64,000 nt of DNA from the NCBI RefSeq assembly GCF_013337285.1, contig NZ_SUPW01000001.1, positions 558,001 to 622,000 of the forward strand, read 5' to 3'. The DNA comes from Agrobacterium tumefaciens (lineage in GTDB: Bacteria; Pseudomonadota; Alphaproteobacteria; Rhizobiales; Rhizobiaceae). Shown piece by piece: positions 38,292 through 46,531 of the stretch. Every line of letters begins with the position of its first letter. Positions within the stretch are counted from its first letter, which is position 1. The position numbers and the translations under genes are program-made. The notes below the pieces were generated by a model. The model worked only from the letters and a program-made list of their open reading frames with translations. It was not told the origin of the DNA and made no database searches.

Positions 38292-39338
38292 GTGACGACA
38301 TCTGCTGGCGATAAAAAACGCGAACAATCAAAAAACGGTCTTGTCGTTACCAAGATCACGCAATTTATCGCCAAGATGAATATTGCGCCGCTGCCTCGCA
38401 ATTATGAATTGATCTATGAAATATTGTCGGGGCACAATCCGGCTATGGGGCGCGATATATTGGCCCTTGGCAACGCGCCACAGCAGCATGAAATCGATAT
38501 TATCGGCCATAGACACAATCTGCCGGGGTTTTCGAAGATCGAAGCCGAGGAGATGGCCAACGAGGCCTTCGAAACGCTGAAGCAGATCTCAGCGCGGCTG
38601 GAAGCCGGCGTGCAGCGCGCCGAAACATTTATCGCCAGCCTTGCTGAGGAAGATCACCAGGAGCGGCCGGCAACCGAGCGGCTCGCCCGCTTGATGGGCG
38701 ACATTCATGAGGAACAGACGAGCCTGCGGCACTTCATCGCCATGGGGCTGATGAAGATCCGCGAGGTTGAAAAACGCCGGGCCGAACTGCAGGCAAGTTC
38801 CCTGCGGGACGCATTGACGGCGCTTCCCAACCGCGCGGCTTTCCTCGAAAAACTCGGAGACCTTTTCGCCGGCGATCAGGCGGCGTCCGCCACCTCGCTG
38901 ATGCTGCTCAACATTGACCGCTTCCGCGAAATCAACGGCAAATACGGCGCGAGCGCCGGCAACAAGGCGCTCCGGCGATTTGCGGCGCTCTTCCGTAAGA
39001 CGATCAAGAAGGACGATTTCGTTGCCCGCATCGGCGGCAATGAATTTGCCTTTCTGTTTGCCAACGTCTCGCAAAATACCGCAGAAGCGATTGCCGAAAG
39101 GCTGCGGCAAAGTGTGGAGGCGCTGCGCTTCGTGACCAGCGAAGGCGAAGGTGAACATCTGACGGTTTCGATCGGCGTTGCGGCGGTGGATGGCACCGCC
39201 ACGCCCGCGGAATTTTTCAGCCATGCTGAACTTGCCCTGCTTTCCGCACGCTGCGGCACGCGCAACTGCGTTGTCGGTTATTCGCGGGATCTGGCCCAGC
39301 ACAGCCGCAGCAGCTACCTGGCGCAGCTCGGCTGTTAG
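38292..39338 (+). CDS. GGDEF-domain protein with GGNEF active site
   Basis: A 348-residue soluble protein. The N-terminal half (to about 165) is helical and contains a PRNYELIYEIL pattern found in Rhizobiaceae GGDEF regulators; the C-terminal half is a GGDEF domain beginning DALTALPNRAAF. The metal Asp of NIDRFREIN is present, but the signature reads GGNEF instead of GGDEF/GGEEF, so cyclase activity is doubtful. The start is uncertain: GTG 38292 or TTG 38280; the frame stays open to a stop at 38229 without an ATG. No membrane segment. Confidence 0.82.
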   Translation: MTTSAGDKKREQSKNGLVVTKITQFIAKMNIAPLPRNYELIYEILSGHNPAMGRDILALGNAPQQHEIDIIGHRHNLPGFSKIEAEEMANEAFETLKQISARLEAGVQRAETFIASLAEEDHQERPATERLARLMGDIHEEQTSLRHFIAMGLMKIREVEKRRAELQASSLRDALTALPNRAAFLEKLGDLFAGDQAASATSLMLLNIDRFREINGKYGASAGNKALRRFAALFRKTIKKDDFVARIGGNEFAFLFANVSQNTAEAIAERLRQSVEALRFVTSEGEGEHLTVSIGVAAVDGTATPAEFFSHAELALLSARCGTRNCVVGYSRDLAQHSRSSYLAQLGC

Positions 39339-39363
39339 AGCATTTCCAGTAAAAATGTGCCGC

Positions 39364-39392
39364 GGTTTTGCGCCCGAAAAACGCGCAAAACC
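39364..39392. repeat. Intergenic palindrome, possible Rhizobiales repeat element
   Basis: Perfect 9-bp arms GGTTTTGCG/CGCAAAACC with an 11-base loop, set in sequence beginning TAGAGCATTTCCAG right at the upstream stop codon. The opening words resemble dispersed intergenic palindromic elements I recall from rhizobial genomes. Repetition cannot be tested inside one window. Confidence 0.45.
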
Positions 39393-39510
39393 AAAGATTG
39401 CGTGCACGTCCGACAATTCCGTTTAAACCAACACGCTTCAAACGCCATATCTGATCCGATGTGGCGCGCGCGCTCTTGCCTTGGCCACGCAGTTCGGCCA
39501 AAACGGCGCC

Positions 39511-41394
39511 ATGATTACGATTACCGATCTTTCCGCCCGCATCGCCGGGCGCCTGCTTCTCGACCATGCCAGCGTGGCGCTGCCCGCCGGCGTGAAAGTG
39601 GGTCTCGTTGGCCGCAACGGTGCCGGCAAATCCACCCTGTTCAAGGTGATTACCGGTGATTTTTCGGCCGAAAGCGGTTCGGTCAGCATTCCCAAACAGG
39701 CGCGCATCGGCCAGGTGGCGCAGGAAGCGCCGGGAACGGAAGAATCGCTGATATCCATCGTGCTTTCCGCCGACAAGGAACGCAGCGCCCTTGTGGCCGA
39801 AGCGGAAACCGCGACCGATCCGCACCGGATCGCCGAAATCCAGATGCGGCTCGTCGATATCGACGCGCATTCGGCCGAAGCCCGCGCATCCAGCATTCTT
39901 GCCGGTCTGGGCTTTAACCACGAGGCGCAGCTTCGCCCCGCCTCCTCCTTCTCCGGCGGCTGGCGCATGCGCGTGGCGCTTGCCTCGGTGCTGTTTGCCG
40001 AGCCAGATCTTTTGCTGCTCGACGAGCCGACCAACTATCTCGACCTCGAAGGCACGTTGTGGCTGGAGGAATATATTCGCCGCTATCCGCATACTGTCAT
40101 CATCATCAGCCATGACCGCGATCTTCTGAACAATGCCGTCAATTCCATCGTGCATCTGGACCAGAAGAAGTTGACCTTCTATCGCGGCGGTTACGACCAG
40201 TTTGAGCGCCAGAAGGCCGAGAACGACGAATTGCAGATGAAGGCCAAGGTCAAAAGCGACGCGGCGCGCAAACATCTGCAGAGCTTCATCGACCGTTTTC
40301 GCGCCAAGGCCACCAAAGCGCGGCAGGCGCAGAGCCGCATCAAGGCGCTGGAGCGCATGGGCACCGTCGCCGCCGTGATCGAGGACCACGTCCAGCCAAT
40401 CATATTTCCCGAGCCGGAAAAGCAGCCCGCCTCGCCCATCGTTGCCATCAATGGCGGTGCTGTAGGTTACGAACCGGGCAAACCCATCCTGAAACAGCTC
40501 AATCTGCGCATCGACAATGACGACCGCATCGCGCTGCTCGGCTCCAACGGCAACGGCAAATCGACCTTCGCGAAATTCATTTCCGGCCGGCTTGCGCCGC
40601 AGGCGGGCGATCTTCGTATCGCCTCCGGCCTGAAGATCGGTTTCTTCGCGCAGCACCAGCTGGATGATCTGGTGCCGGACGAAACGCCGGTGGAACATGT
40701 GCGCAAGCTGATGCCGCTGGCGCCTGAAGCGCAGGTGCGCTCACGCGTGGCGCAGATGGGCCTTGCAACGGAAAAGATGGCGACGGCAGCAAAGGATCTG
40801 TCCGGTGGTGAAAAGGCCCGTCTGCTGATGGGGCTTGCCGCCTTCCATGCGCCGAACCTGTTGATCCTCGACGAACCGACGAACCATCTCGACATCGACA
40901 GCCGCCGCGCATTGATCGAGGCCCTGAACGATTATAACGGCGCGGTCATCCTCATCTCGCACGACCGGCATCTCATCGAAGCGACGGTGGACCGCCTGTG
41001 GCTGGTCGCCGACGGCACCGTCAAAACCTTTGAAGGCGACATGGAGGAATATCGCGACATCGTCGTTTCCTCCGGCAAGAAAAAGGAAGACAAGACCGAG
41101 GCCACGACCGATCAGGCGTCGAAGGCAGATCAACGCAAGGCGAATGCGGAAAAGCGCGCCCAGCTTGCGCCGCTGAAGAAAAAGATCAATGAAATCGAAT
41201 CCCTGACGGCGAAGCTTGAGAAAGTGATTCAGGCGCTCGACAACGAGCTGGCGGACCCCGCGCTTTACGAAAAAGCGCCCGCCAAGGCTGCACAGAAGGT
41301 CAAGGAACGTGGTGAGGCCGCTGCCAAACTCTCCGACGCCGAAGAGCAATGGCTGATGCTTTCCGGCGAATATGAGGAAGCAATGGCGGGGTGA
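39511..41394 (+). CDS. ABC-F family ATPase (YheS/Uup-like)
   Basis: A soluble protein of 627 residues with two ABC ATPase domains and no membrane segment. Domain 1: GRNGAGKST, signature SGGWRMR, Walker B LLLLDEPTNYLD; domain 2: GSNGNGKST, LSGGEKAR, LILDEPTNHLD. A linker of about 70 residues joins them (the tRNA-contacting P-site motif region), and a Lys-rich C-terminal coiled coil (about 530-625) follows, as in Uup. ABC-F proteins act on the ribosome or on DNA branch structures. The ATG at 39511 (MITITDLSARIAGR) is the family start; 39481 would add 10 residues. Confidence 0.92.
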   Translation: MITITDLSARIAGRLLLDHASVALPAGVKVGLVGRNGAGKSTLFKVITGDFSAESGSVSIPKQARIGQVAQEAPGTEESLISIVLSADKERSALVAEAETATDPHRIAEIQMRLVDIDAHSAEARASSILAGLGFNHEAQLRPASSFSGGWRMRVALASVLFAEPDLLLLDEPTNYLDLEGTLWLEEYIRRYPHTVIIISHDRDLLNNAVNSIVHLDQKKLTFYRGGYDQFERQKAENDELQMKAKVKSDAARKHLQSFIDRFRAKATKARQAQSRIKALERMGTVAAVIEDHVQPIIFPEPEKQPASPIVAINGGAVGYEPGKPILKQLNLRIDNDDRIALLGSNGNGKSTFAKFISGRLAPQAGDLRIASGLKIGFFAQHQLDDLVPDETPVEHVRKLMPLAPEAQVRSRVAQMGLATEKMATAAKDLSGGEKARLLMGLAAFHAPNLLILDEPTNHLDIDSRRALIEALNDYNGAVILISHDRHLIEATVDRLWLVADGTVKTFEGDMEEYRDIVVSSGKKKEDKTEATTDQASKADQRKANAEKRAQLAPLKKKINEIESLTAKLEKVIQALDNELADPALYEKAPAKAAQKVKERGEAAAKLSDAEEQWLMLSGEYEEAMAG

Positions 41395-41416
41395 TGCACG
41401 TCAGCGCGGGCCGAAT

Positions 41417-41449
41417 TCCGACGGCTTTTTCAGAAGCCGTCGGATTTAT
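41417..41449. terminator. Terminator between ABC-F gene and HbpS-like gene
   Basis: Perfect 11-bp stem (arms 41417-41427 and 41434-41444, loop TTTCAG) followed by TTTAT. It lies between convergent genes and can act in both directions. Confidence 0.8.
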
Positions 41450-41459
41450 CTGAGGCTGC

Positions 41460-41942
41460 TTACTTGGCGCCGATGGCGTTGAGGCCTTCACGGGCACATT
41501 CGGCATCGATGGCGCCCGACGGCGCGCCGCCGACACCAATTCCGCCAACCAGGGCATCACCGATCTTGATCGGCAGACCGCCAGCCTGGATGACCATGCG
41601 CTCGTCCATATTGCGCAGACCATCATTGGCAGGCTTGGAGGCGATGAAATCCGCGATCTCGCCAATATCACGACCGAGCGATGCGGCGGCGAAAGCCTTG
41701 CCGGTCGCGCTGGAGACCGTATGCGGGCCGGAATTATCCGCCTTCAGTACCGTCTTGGTGGCGCCGTCGCGGGTGACGATGGCAACGGTGACGGCGCTCC
41801 CTTTTGCGACACAAGCCTGAAGCGCTGCTTTGGCCGCCTTTTCAGCCATTTCGAGCGGCAGGTAAGGAGCGGTCGGTAGTGTCTGGGCCAATGCAGCGGC
41901 AGGAGCGAGCAGAACGGATGCGATGAGAAGATTGCGGATCAT
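41460..41942 (-). CDS. Secreted HbpS/GlcG (DUF336) family protein
   Basis: A 160-residue exported protein: signal peptide residues 1-19 (cleavage after ALA), then a GlcG/HbpS domain with LEMAEKAAKAALQAC, VTVAIVTRDG, and the Gly-rich GGLPIKIGDALVGGIGVGGAPSG end. Streptomyces HbpS binds haem outside the cell and controls the SenS-SenR kinase pair. Here the gene lies on the same strand just after a response regulator and histidine kinase, separated by 89 bases that contain two hairpins. A link with that pair is inference; haem binding is not proven by sequence. Confidence 0.86.
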   Translation of the reverse strand: MIRNLLIASVLLAPAAALAQTLPTAPYLPLEMAEKAAKAALQACVAKGSAVTVAIVTRDGATKTVLKADNSGPHTVSSATGKAFAAASLGRDIGEIADFIASKPANDGLRNMDERMVIQAGGLPIKIGDALVGGIGVGGAPSGAIDAECAREGLNAIGAK

Positions 41943-41988
41943 GAAAAGGTCCTCTTGGCTGATGAGGACTGCAATCTAGGAAAATGAA

Positions 41989-42040
41989 GCAAGGCTGCGA
42001 ATCCGTAAGCCTTGCCGGGCGATCGGTAGTTCTACCGATC
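41989..42040. promoter_or_regulatory. Two hairpins between response regulator and HbpS-like gene
   Basis: GCAAGGCT/AGCCTTGC (arms 41989-41996 and 42008-42015, loop of 11) and GATCGGTA/TACCGATC (42021-42028 and 42033-42040, loop of 4); the second overlaps the response regulator stop. No T-run follows on the minus strand. They may attenuate or stabilise the mRNA between the two genes. Confidence 0.45.
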
Positions 42041-42640
42041 TTCGCCGGCTTCCAGCCACAGCCTTGTCATTTCCGCCTGTGAGGTCGTGCCGAGCTTGAG
42101 GCCAATGGCGGCGCGGTGGCTGTCAACCGTGCGCGGTGACAGGCCAAGCCCATCGGCGATCTGGCGGGTGGTGAAACCGAGTGCGATGCGTTCGAGTATC
42201 TCTCGCTCACGCGCGGTCAGAAGCGACAGAAGCGCCACCGTTTCCGCCTGCAACGCCCGTGCATCCAGCGTGCGGGCCAGCGTCTGGTGCGCCTTCTGGA
42301 TTGCGTCGATGAGATCCTGTTCATCCACGGGCTTCGACAGGAAATCCACGGCACCGTTGCGGAAGGCGCGGCGGCAGGCCTCGATATTTCCGTGGCCGGA
42401 AATGATGATGACCGGCCAGTCGATGCCTTCCTCCACCAGCTTTTCCTGAAGCTTGAGGCCGGTAATGGCGGGCATACGAATGTCGAAGATCAGGCAGCCT
42501 GGCTCAAGCCCCGGTAATTGGCCAAGAAAAACCGTTGGGTCGGCAAATCCCTTCGCCTTGATGCCGACCGTGGACAAAAGCAATATCAGCGCCTTGCGCA
42601 CGGCGTCGTCGTCGTCAACGAGATAGACGGGCAGCGTCAC
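42032..42640 (-). CDS. FixJ-type response regulator
   Basis: A 202-residue transcription factor: receiver domain with the acidic pocket VDDDD (about 8-12), phospho-acceptor Asp53 (IFDIRMP), the conserved Lys in FLSKPVDEQ, and a C-terminal LuxR-type helix-turn-helix (LTAREREILERIALGFTTRQIADGLGLSPRTV). The spacing and the -DSHRA helix fit the FixJ/TodT subfamily. The start overlaps the histidine kinase stop by 4 bases, so kinase and regulator are translationally coupled. The target genes are not visible; the downstream HbpS-like gene is a candidate. Confidence 0.94.
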   Translation of the reverse strand: MTLPVYLVDDDDAVRKALILLLSTVGIKAKGFADPTVFLGQLPGLEPGCLIFDIRMPAITGLKLQEKLVEEGIDWPVIIISGHGNIEACRRAFRNGAVDFLSKPVDEQDLIDAIQKAHQTLARTLDARALQAETVALLSLLTAREREILERIALGFTTRQIADGLGLSPRTVDSHRAAIGLKLGTTSQAEMTRLWLEAGEDR

Positions 42641-44313
42641 GGTTTCATCGCCTCCGTGGTGACCGGCAGGACAACACGGAACAAGGCGCCGTTTTCCTGC
42701 TCGATGAAGAGGATTTCGCCGCCGGCGCGCTCCACCAGCCGCTGACTGAGCGCGAGACCAAGTCCCATGCCGTTGTTTTTTGTGGTTGCAAAGGGGGTAA
42801 AGAGCCGGTCGCGCAATTGCGGCTCCACGCCGGGGCCGTTATCGGCGACTTCGAACAGGGCAAGATCGCCCTTGCGGGTGAGCGTTGCTGTGATTACGCC
42901 CTTGCCCTCGTCGGCACCGGCCAGCGCATCAAGGGCATTACGCAGCAGATTGAACATCACCTGCTCCATTTCCACCGGATCAACCCGAACCAGAAGCGGC
43001 ACCTCTGGCTGCCGGATATCGATGACGACCTGCTGGCGCGCCGCCTCACCGGTCAAAAGCGCATCGACATTACGCAGCGCGACGCGCAGGTCATGCGCCG
43101 TGGCCGGATGGCGGTGCGGCAGCGACCAGTTGCGGAAACGGTCGAGCATGTTGGCGGCGCATCGCGCCTGCTCGATCATATCGTCCAGCGCACCGGAAAG
43201 CGTTGCGACATCCTCACGGGCTAGAAGCCGTCGCCCGGCCTGCGCCTGCGCCAGGATTGCCGTCAGGGGCTGGGTCAGTTCATGGGCAAGGCCGCTCGCC
43301 ATCTCTCCAAGCGCATTGACCCGTGAGGCGTGGGTCAGCCTCGCCTCCATGCCGCTCAGTTCTGCCCGCCTTTCGGCGGCGCGTATACGTGTTCTCTGCC
43401 TTGCCATTACGATGCCGAACACAAAAATGATGCTGGCACCGGCCAGCGCCGCCAGCAGGGCGCGGCCCGGCAAAAGTTCCCGCCAGGTGATGGGAAGCGC
43501 CACCTCCAGAAGCAGCGGCTGGCTGGCACTGCTCAGCTGCCGGGCATATTGCGGTTCTACAGGCAGTTGCGGCGGGCCGTATAACAGGGTGCCATCCGGC
43601 ATTTTCAGGCGGGTCACTGCCCGTTGCGCCGACCAGAAGGGGGCATCGGATGCCAGCAGCCGTGCCGCATCGACGGCCAGCACCAGCGCCTGTCGTGCCG
43701 TCTCGCTATTGGGGCTGCGCTTGACGATGAGGTAATGGCCAGGCCTCAGCGCACTTGCCAGCAATGCCGGCTTGCCCGTGAAAGCCGATGCCGACTTGCG
43801 AATATCCGCAGCCAGTTCATCTTCCAACGGCCGGGTGCCGATGGCGGGACCTCCCTCATTGAGGGAAACCAGCTGGACCTCATCGATGCGCGGGTAAAAT
43901 TGCAGGATCGGCGCAGCAATCGCAAGCAGCAGGCCGTCGTCCGGCCCCTGCTCGGCCTGCGCCACCGCCGACAGCGCCGTCACATGGGCATCGTGCTGAT
44001 CCGCCCGGCGCGTAGCCTCAGCCTGCAAGGCGTCGCTCTGCCGCTCCAGTTCGCCAAGCAGGCTGACATATTGGTAAGCCGCCAGAGCGGAGATGACCGC
44101 CGCCATCAACAATGCCCAGACCGCGAGCACCCGGAAAAACGGCCAGGCGGCCGGAGAGCGCGGATCACCTGACGCTGGTCGGCGGCCGGATATGGCATCG
44201 GCGATCGTGCGGAGCGACTGCGTGACGCTGCCCGCGCCTGCCCTCATTGCCTCCGGCGTAGATTGGCCGGAATGCCCGGATCGCCTGTTCCATGCGTCGT
44301 TGTTTTCAAGCAT
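42637..44313 (-). CDS. Sensor histidine kinase with periplasmic domain
   Basis: A transmembrane kinase of about 558 residues. One membrane segment at about 61-83, a periplasmic domain of about 200 residues with no recognised fold, a second segment at about 283-304, a short coiled coil, then the dimerisation domain with His344 (ASGLAHELTQPLTAI) and the ATPase domain (N box FNLLRNALDAL, G1 DNGPGVEP, F box FTPFATTK, G2 GMGLGLALS). The core is closest to DctB/FixL-type kinases. ATG 44313 is chosen; a GTG at 44340 would add 9 residues. No PAS domain and no haem motif are visible. Confidence 0.92.
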   Translation of the reverse strand: MLENNDAWNRRSGHSGQSTPEAMRAGAGSVTQSLRTIADAISGRRPASGDPRSPAAWPFFRVLAVWALLMAAVISALAAYQYVSLLGELERQSDALQAEATRRADQHDAHVTALSAVAQAEQGPDDGLLLAIAAPILQFYPRIDEVQLVSLNEGGPAIGTRPLEDELAADIRKSASAFTGKPALLASALRPGHYLIVKRSPNSETARQALVLAVDAARLLASDAPFWSAQRAVTRLKMPDGTLLYGPPQLPVEPQYARQLSSASQPLLLEVALPITWRELLPGRALLAALAGASIIFVFGIVMARQRTRIRAAERRAELSGMEARLTHASRVNALGEMASGLAHELTQPLTAILAQAQAGRRLLAREDVATLSGALDDMIEQARCAANMLDRFRNWSLPHRHPATAHDLRVALRNVDALLTGEAARQQVVIDIRQPEVPLLVRVDPVEMEQVMFNLLRNALDALAGADEGKGVITATLTRKGDLALFEVADNGPGVEPQLRDRLFTPFATTKNNGMGLGLALSQRLVERAGGEILFIEQENGALFRVVLPVTTEAMKP

Positions 44314-44476
44314 CTCTTCGCTCGCTCGACCGGAAAACACGGCCGGAACATTGGTTCGTCATAGAACCTCTCAGCACAGACTGGCCAAACATTCAATCCG
44401 GCTGAAACAGGCTCGCCTGCCGCTCGCGCTGGAATAGGGTCAAATAGTGCTGCGTTATAGCCCTGTCGGAAACCCT

Positions 44477-46417
44477 CTAGGCGCATTCCCTGCGGGGTTG
44501 CAAACGATCGAGCGGTACGGCGGGCGAATAGAGATAACCCTGACCGAAACGGATGCCCATCTGCATGAGAAGCCGGCTCTGCTCCTCCGTTTCTATGCCT
44601 TCCGTCACCAGCTTGGCGCCGTAACGCTCAGCGCTTTCGAATGCGAGAGCGATCGCGTCCTTGAAGCGTGACTGATCGAGCCGGGACGTCATCCAGTGGT
44701 CGATCTTGACCTCTTCGAAGGGGAACCTCGCAAGCAGCGTGAGCGCGGCATAACCGGTGCCGAAATCATCAAGTGACAGCCGCACGCCTGCTTCGCTCAG
44801 CCTGTCGAAATTCTGCTGCACGACGTCGATGGCCGGTACACGGCTCATCTCCGTCACCTCAATCGACAGCCGATGCGCAGGCACCGTCATTTCACTCAGG
44901 AACGCCACGACCCGGTCTCCGAAACGCGGGGTCGAAAATGACGAGGCGGAAATATTCACCGCCAGATGAAAATCCGGCTCAAGGCTCCGCAGATCGCTGA
45001 GGTCGCAGACGACCGCCTCAATCGTTGACCACTCAAATTCCACCAGCAGCCGGTGGCGCTCGGCAATCTCCAGCACGTAATAGGGCGAAAGCGCCTGCCC
45101 GCGCGCATCGGTTGCCCGCAGAAGCGCCTCCGCACCGATCATGCGGCGATTGTGCATTTCAAATTTCGGCTGGTAGCATATTGGCGGCCGGCCGGATTTG
45201 ATCCAATGGACCAGCATCTGCCGCACACCCTCGTCGCGGGTGGCTTTTTCGGCGAAGGAGAAGGGGAAAATCTGCACCGGATTTTCGCTTCTCCTCAGCG
45301 CCAGGCTGAGATGCCTGAGAAAGGACGCTAAGTTCTGCCGGGAAAGCTTATCCAGATTGGCTGCGCCGATCTTCAGATGCGGCACCGGCCCCGCCTCCGC
45401 GGACCGGCAAAATGCGCTCAGCCCGTCATGGAGATGCATCATAAGTCGCGCGCTTTCCGACTTTTCCAGCGAAACTCCCTCGATGACCACCGCAAGCGTC
45501 GTATCACCGAACATGAAGCTGCGCGGCGCATTGGAGTACGACAGCAGGCTGCTATCACCATCACATACTTCCCGCGCCAGTCGCGGCCAGAAAAGATCGG
45601 CCCAGTCCTCGCCTTCGCAGGCGGCGACATCGGCAATATTGACGATTTCTATGAGAAGGAGGGCGTGCGGCACGGGCGGCTCCCGCCGTGCCATCGTTTC
45701 GATATGGTCTTTGAGGGCGCGACGGTTGGGCAGGCCGGTCAGGGAATCTGTCCGTGCCGCGATATCGCGCTTCCTCACTTCCTCCCGCGCCCGCGCCTCG
45801 CTGCGCAGAACAAGAAACAGGCAGGTGATCATGGGCAGACCAACAACGACCGCCCCCAGAGTGCGGCGGCCGACGGCGCTCAAAAACAGCGCCTGATCGA
45901 TAAGACCCAGACCGAACGATACGGAGATGGCAAACAGCACGGCGACAAACCGCACACCAAAAACGGCGAAAATATCGCGCATCCCCAGTTCGGTCAGACG
46001 CCGGCGGCGCATCCAGCCATACATCAATATCCCGAAAGCCGAGATGACGACCATGTCCTGAAAAGCGGCGAAAAACAGCACGGGGCCGCCGATTACGTAG
46101 CGACCGACAGCAACAAGAAGCAGCGCTATTCCCCCACCCTGCCATGACCCCAGAAGCCCGGCAAGGAACAGCAGATCCGAGCGGATATAGGGTTTGGAAG
46201 GCAGCTTGATAAACTCGGAAACCAGAAGCGTCAGCAGAAATCCGGCCACGCCGAAAATGATACCGTAATAGATCTTATAACGTGGGTCATCGAGGGCGAT
46301 GTTGCGGCGCATGAGGATCAGCACGGATACCATGCCGATCACCGCAGCTGCCTGGAGCAGCAGGAATGGAAGCTCGGCGGCAGCGGCCGCTGCCTGAACG
46401 GCGATCAATTCCATCAT
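44477..46417 (-). CDS. EAL phosphodiesterase with degenerate GGDEF domain and membrane input
   Basis: A 646-residue protein. The N-terminal ~200 residues hold about six membrane segments with the 5TM-LytS-like pattern (GGPVLFFAAFQDMVV). A GGDEF-type domain follows (DSLTGLPNRRAL) but its signature is lost (GDTTLAV). The C-terminal EAL domain looks active: EALLR, the Asn of AVNISASSF, IEVTEM, the Asp pair in SLDDFGTGYAAL, Lys of VKIDHW and EGIETEEQ are all in place. It should degrade cyclic di-GMP at the membrane. The start is ATG 46417; a TTG lies 6 bases upstream. It is followed upstream on the same strand by a diguanylate cyclase gene. Confidence 0.9.
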   Translation of the reverse strand: MMELIAVQAAAAAAELPFLLLQAAAVIGMVSVLILMRRNIALDDPRYKIYYGIIFGVAGFLLTLLVSEFIKLPSKPYIRSDLLFLAGLLGSWQGGGIALLLVAVGRYVIGGPVLFFAAFQDMVVISAFGILMYGWMRRRRLTELGMRDIFAVFGVRFVAVLFAISVSFGLGLIDQALFLSAVGRRTLGAVVVGLPMITCLFLVLRSEARAREEVRKRDIAARTDSLTGLPNRRALKDHIETMARREPPVPHALLLIEIVNIADVAACEGEDWADLFWPRLAREVCDGDSSLLSYSNAPRSFMFGDTTLAVVIEGVSLEKSESARLMMHLHDGLSAFCRSAEAGPVPHLKIGAANLDKLSRQNLASFLRHLSLALRRSENPVQIFPFSFAEKATRDEGVRQMLVHWIKSGRPPICYQPKFEMHNRRMIGAEALLRATDARGQALSPYYVLEIAERHRLLVEFEWSTIEAVVCDLSDLRSLEPDFHLAVNISASSFSTPRFGDRVVAFLSEMTVPAHRLSIEVTEMSRVPAIDVVQQNFDRLSEAGVRLSLDDFGTGYAALTLLARFPFEEVKIDHWMTSRLDQSRFKDAIALAFESAERYGAKLVTEGIETEEQSRLLMQMGIRFGQGYLYSPAVPLDRLQPRRECA

Positions 46418-46531
46418 CTGCAAACCCCCGGTTATTATTTGTTTCGCCGCCGGAATTCCGGCGTTCGCCTTTCACAATTCCCGTATCTGCGAAGGACGAA
46501 CTATAATACGTCGCCCGCCGCCACGGCCGGA

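Noticed and set aside
39216..40698. 493-residue minus-strand frame across the GGDEF and ABC-F genes
   Set aside because: Crosses two well-supported genes and an intergenic palindrome; it is an antisense shadow.
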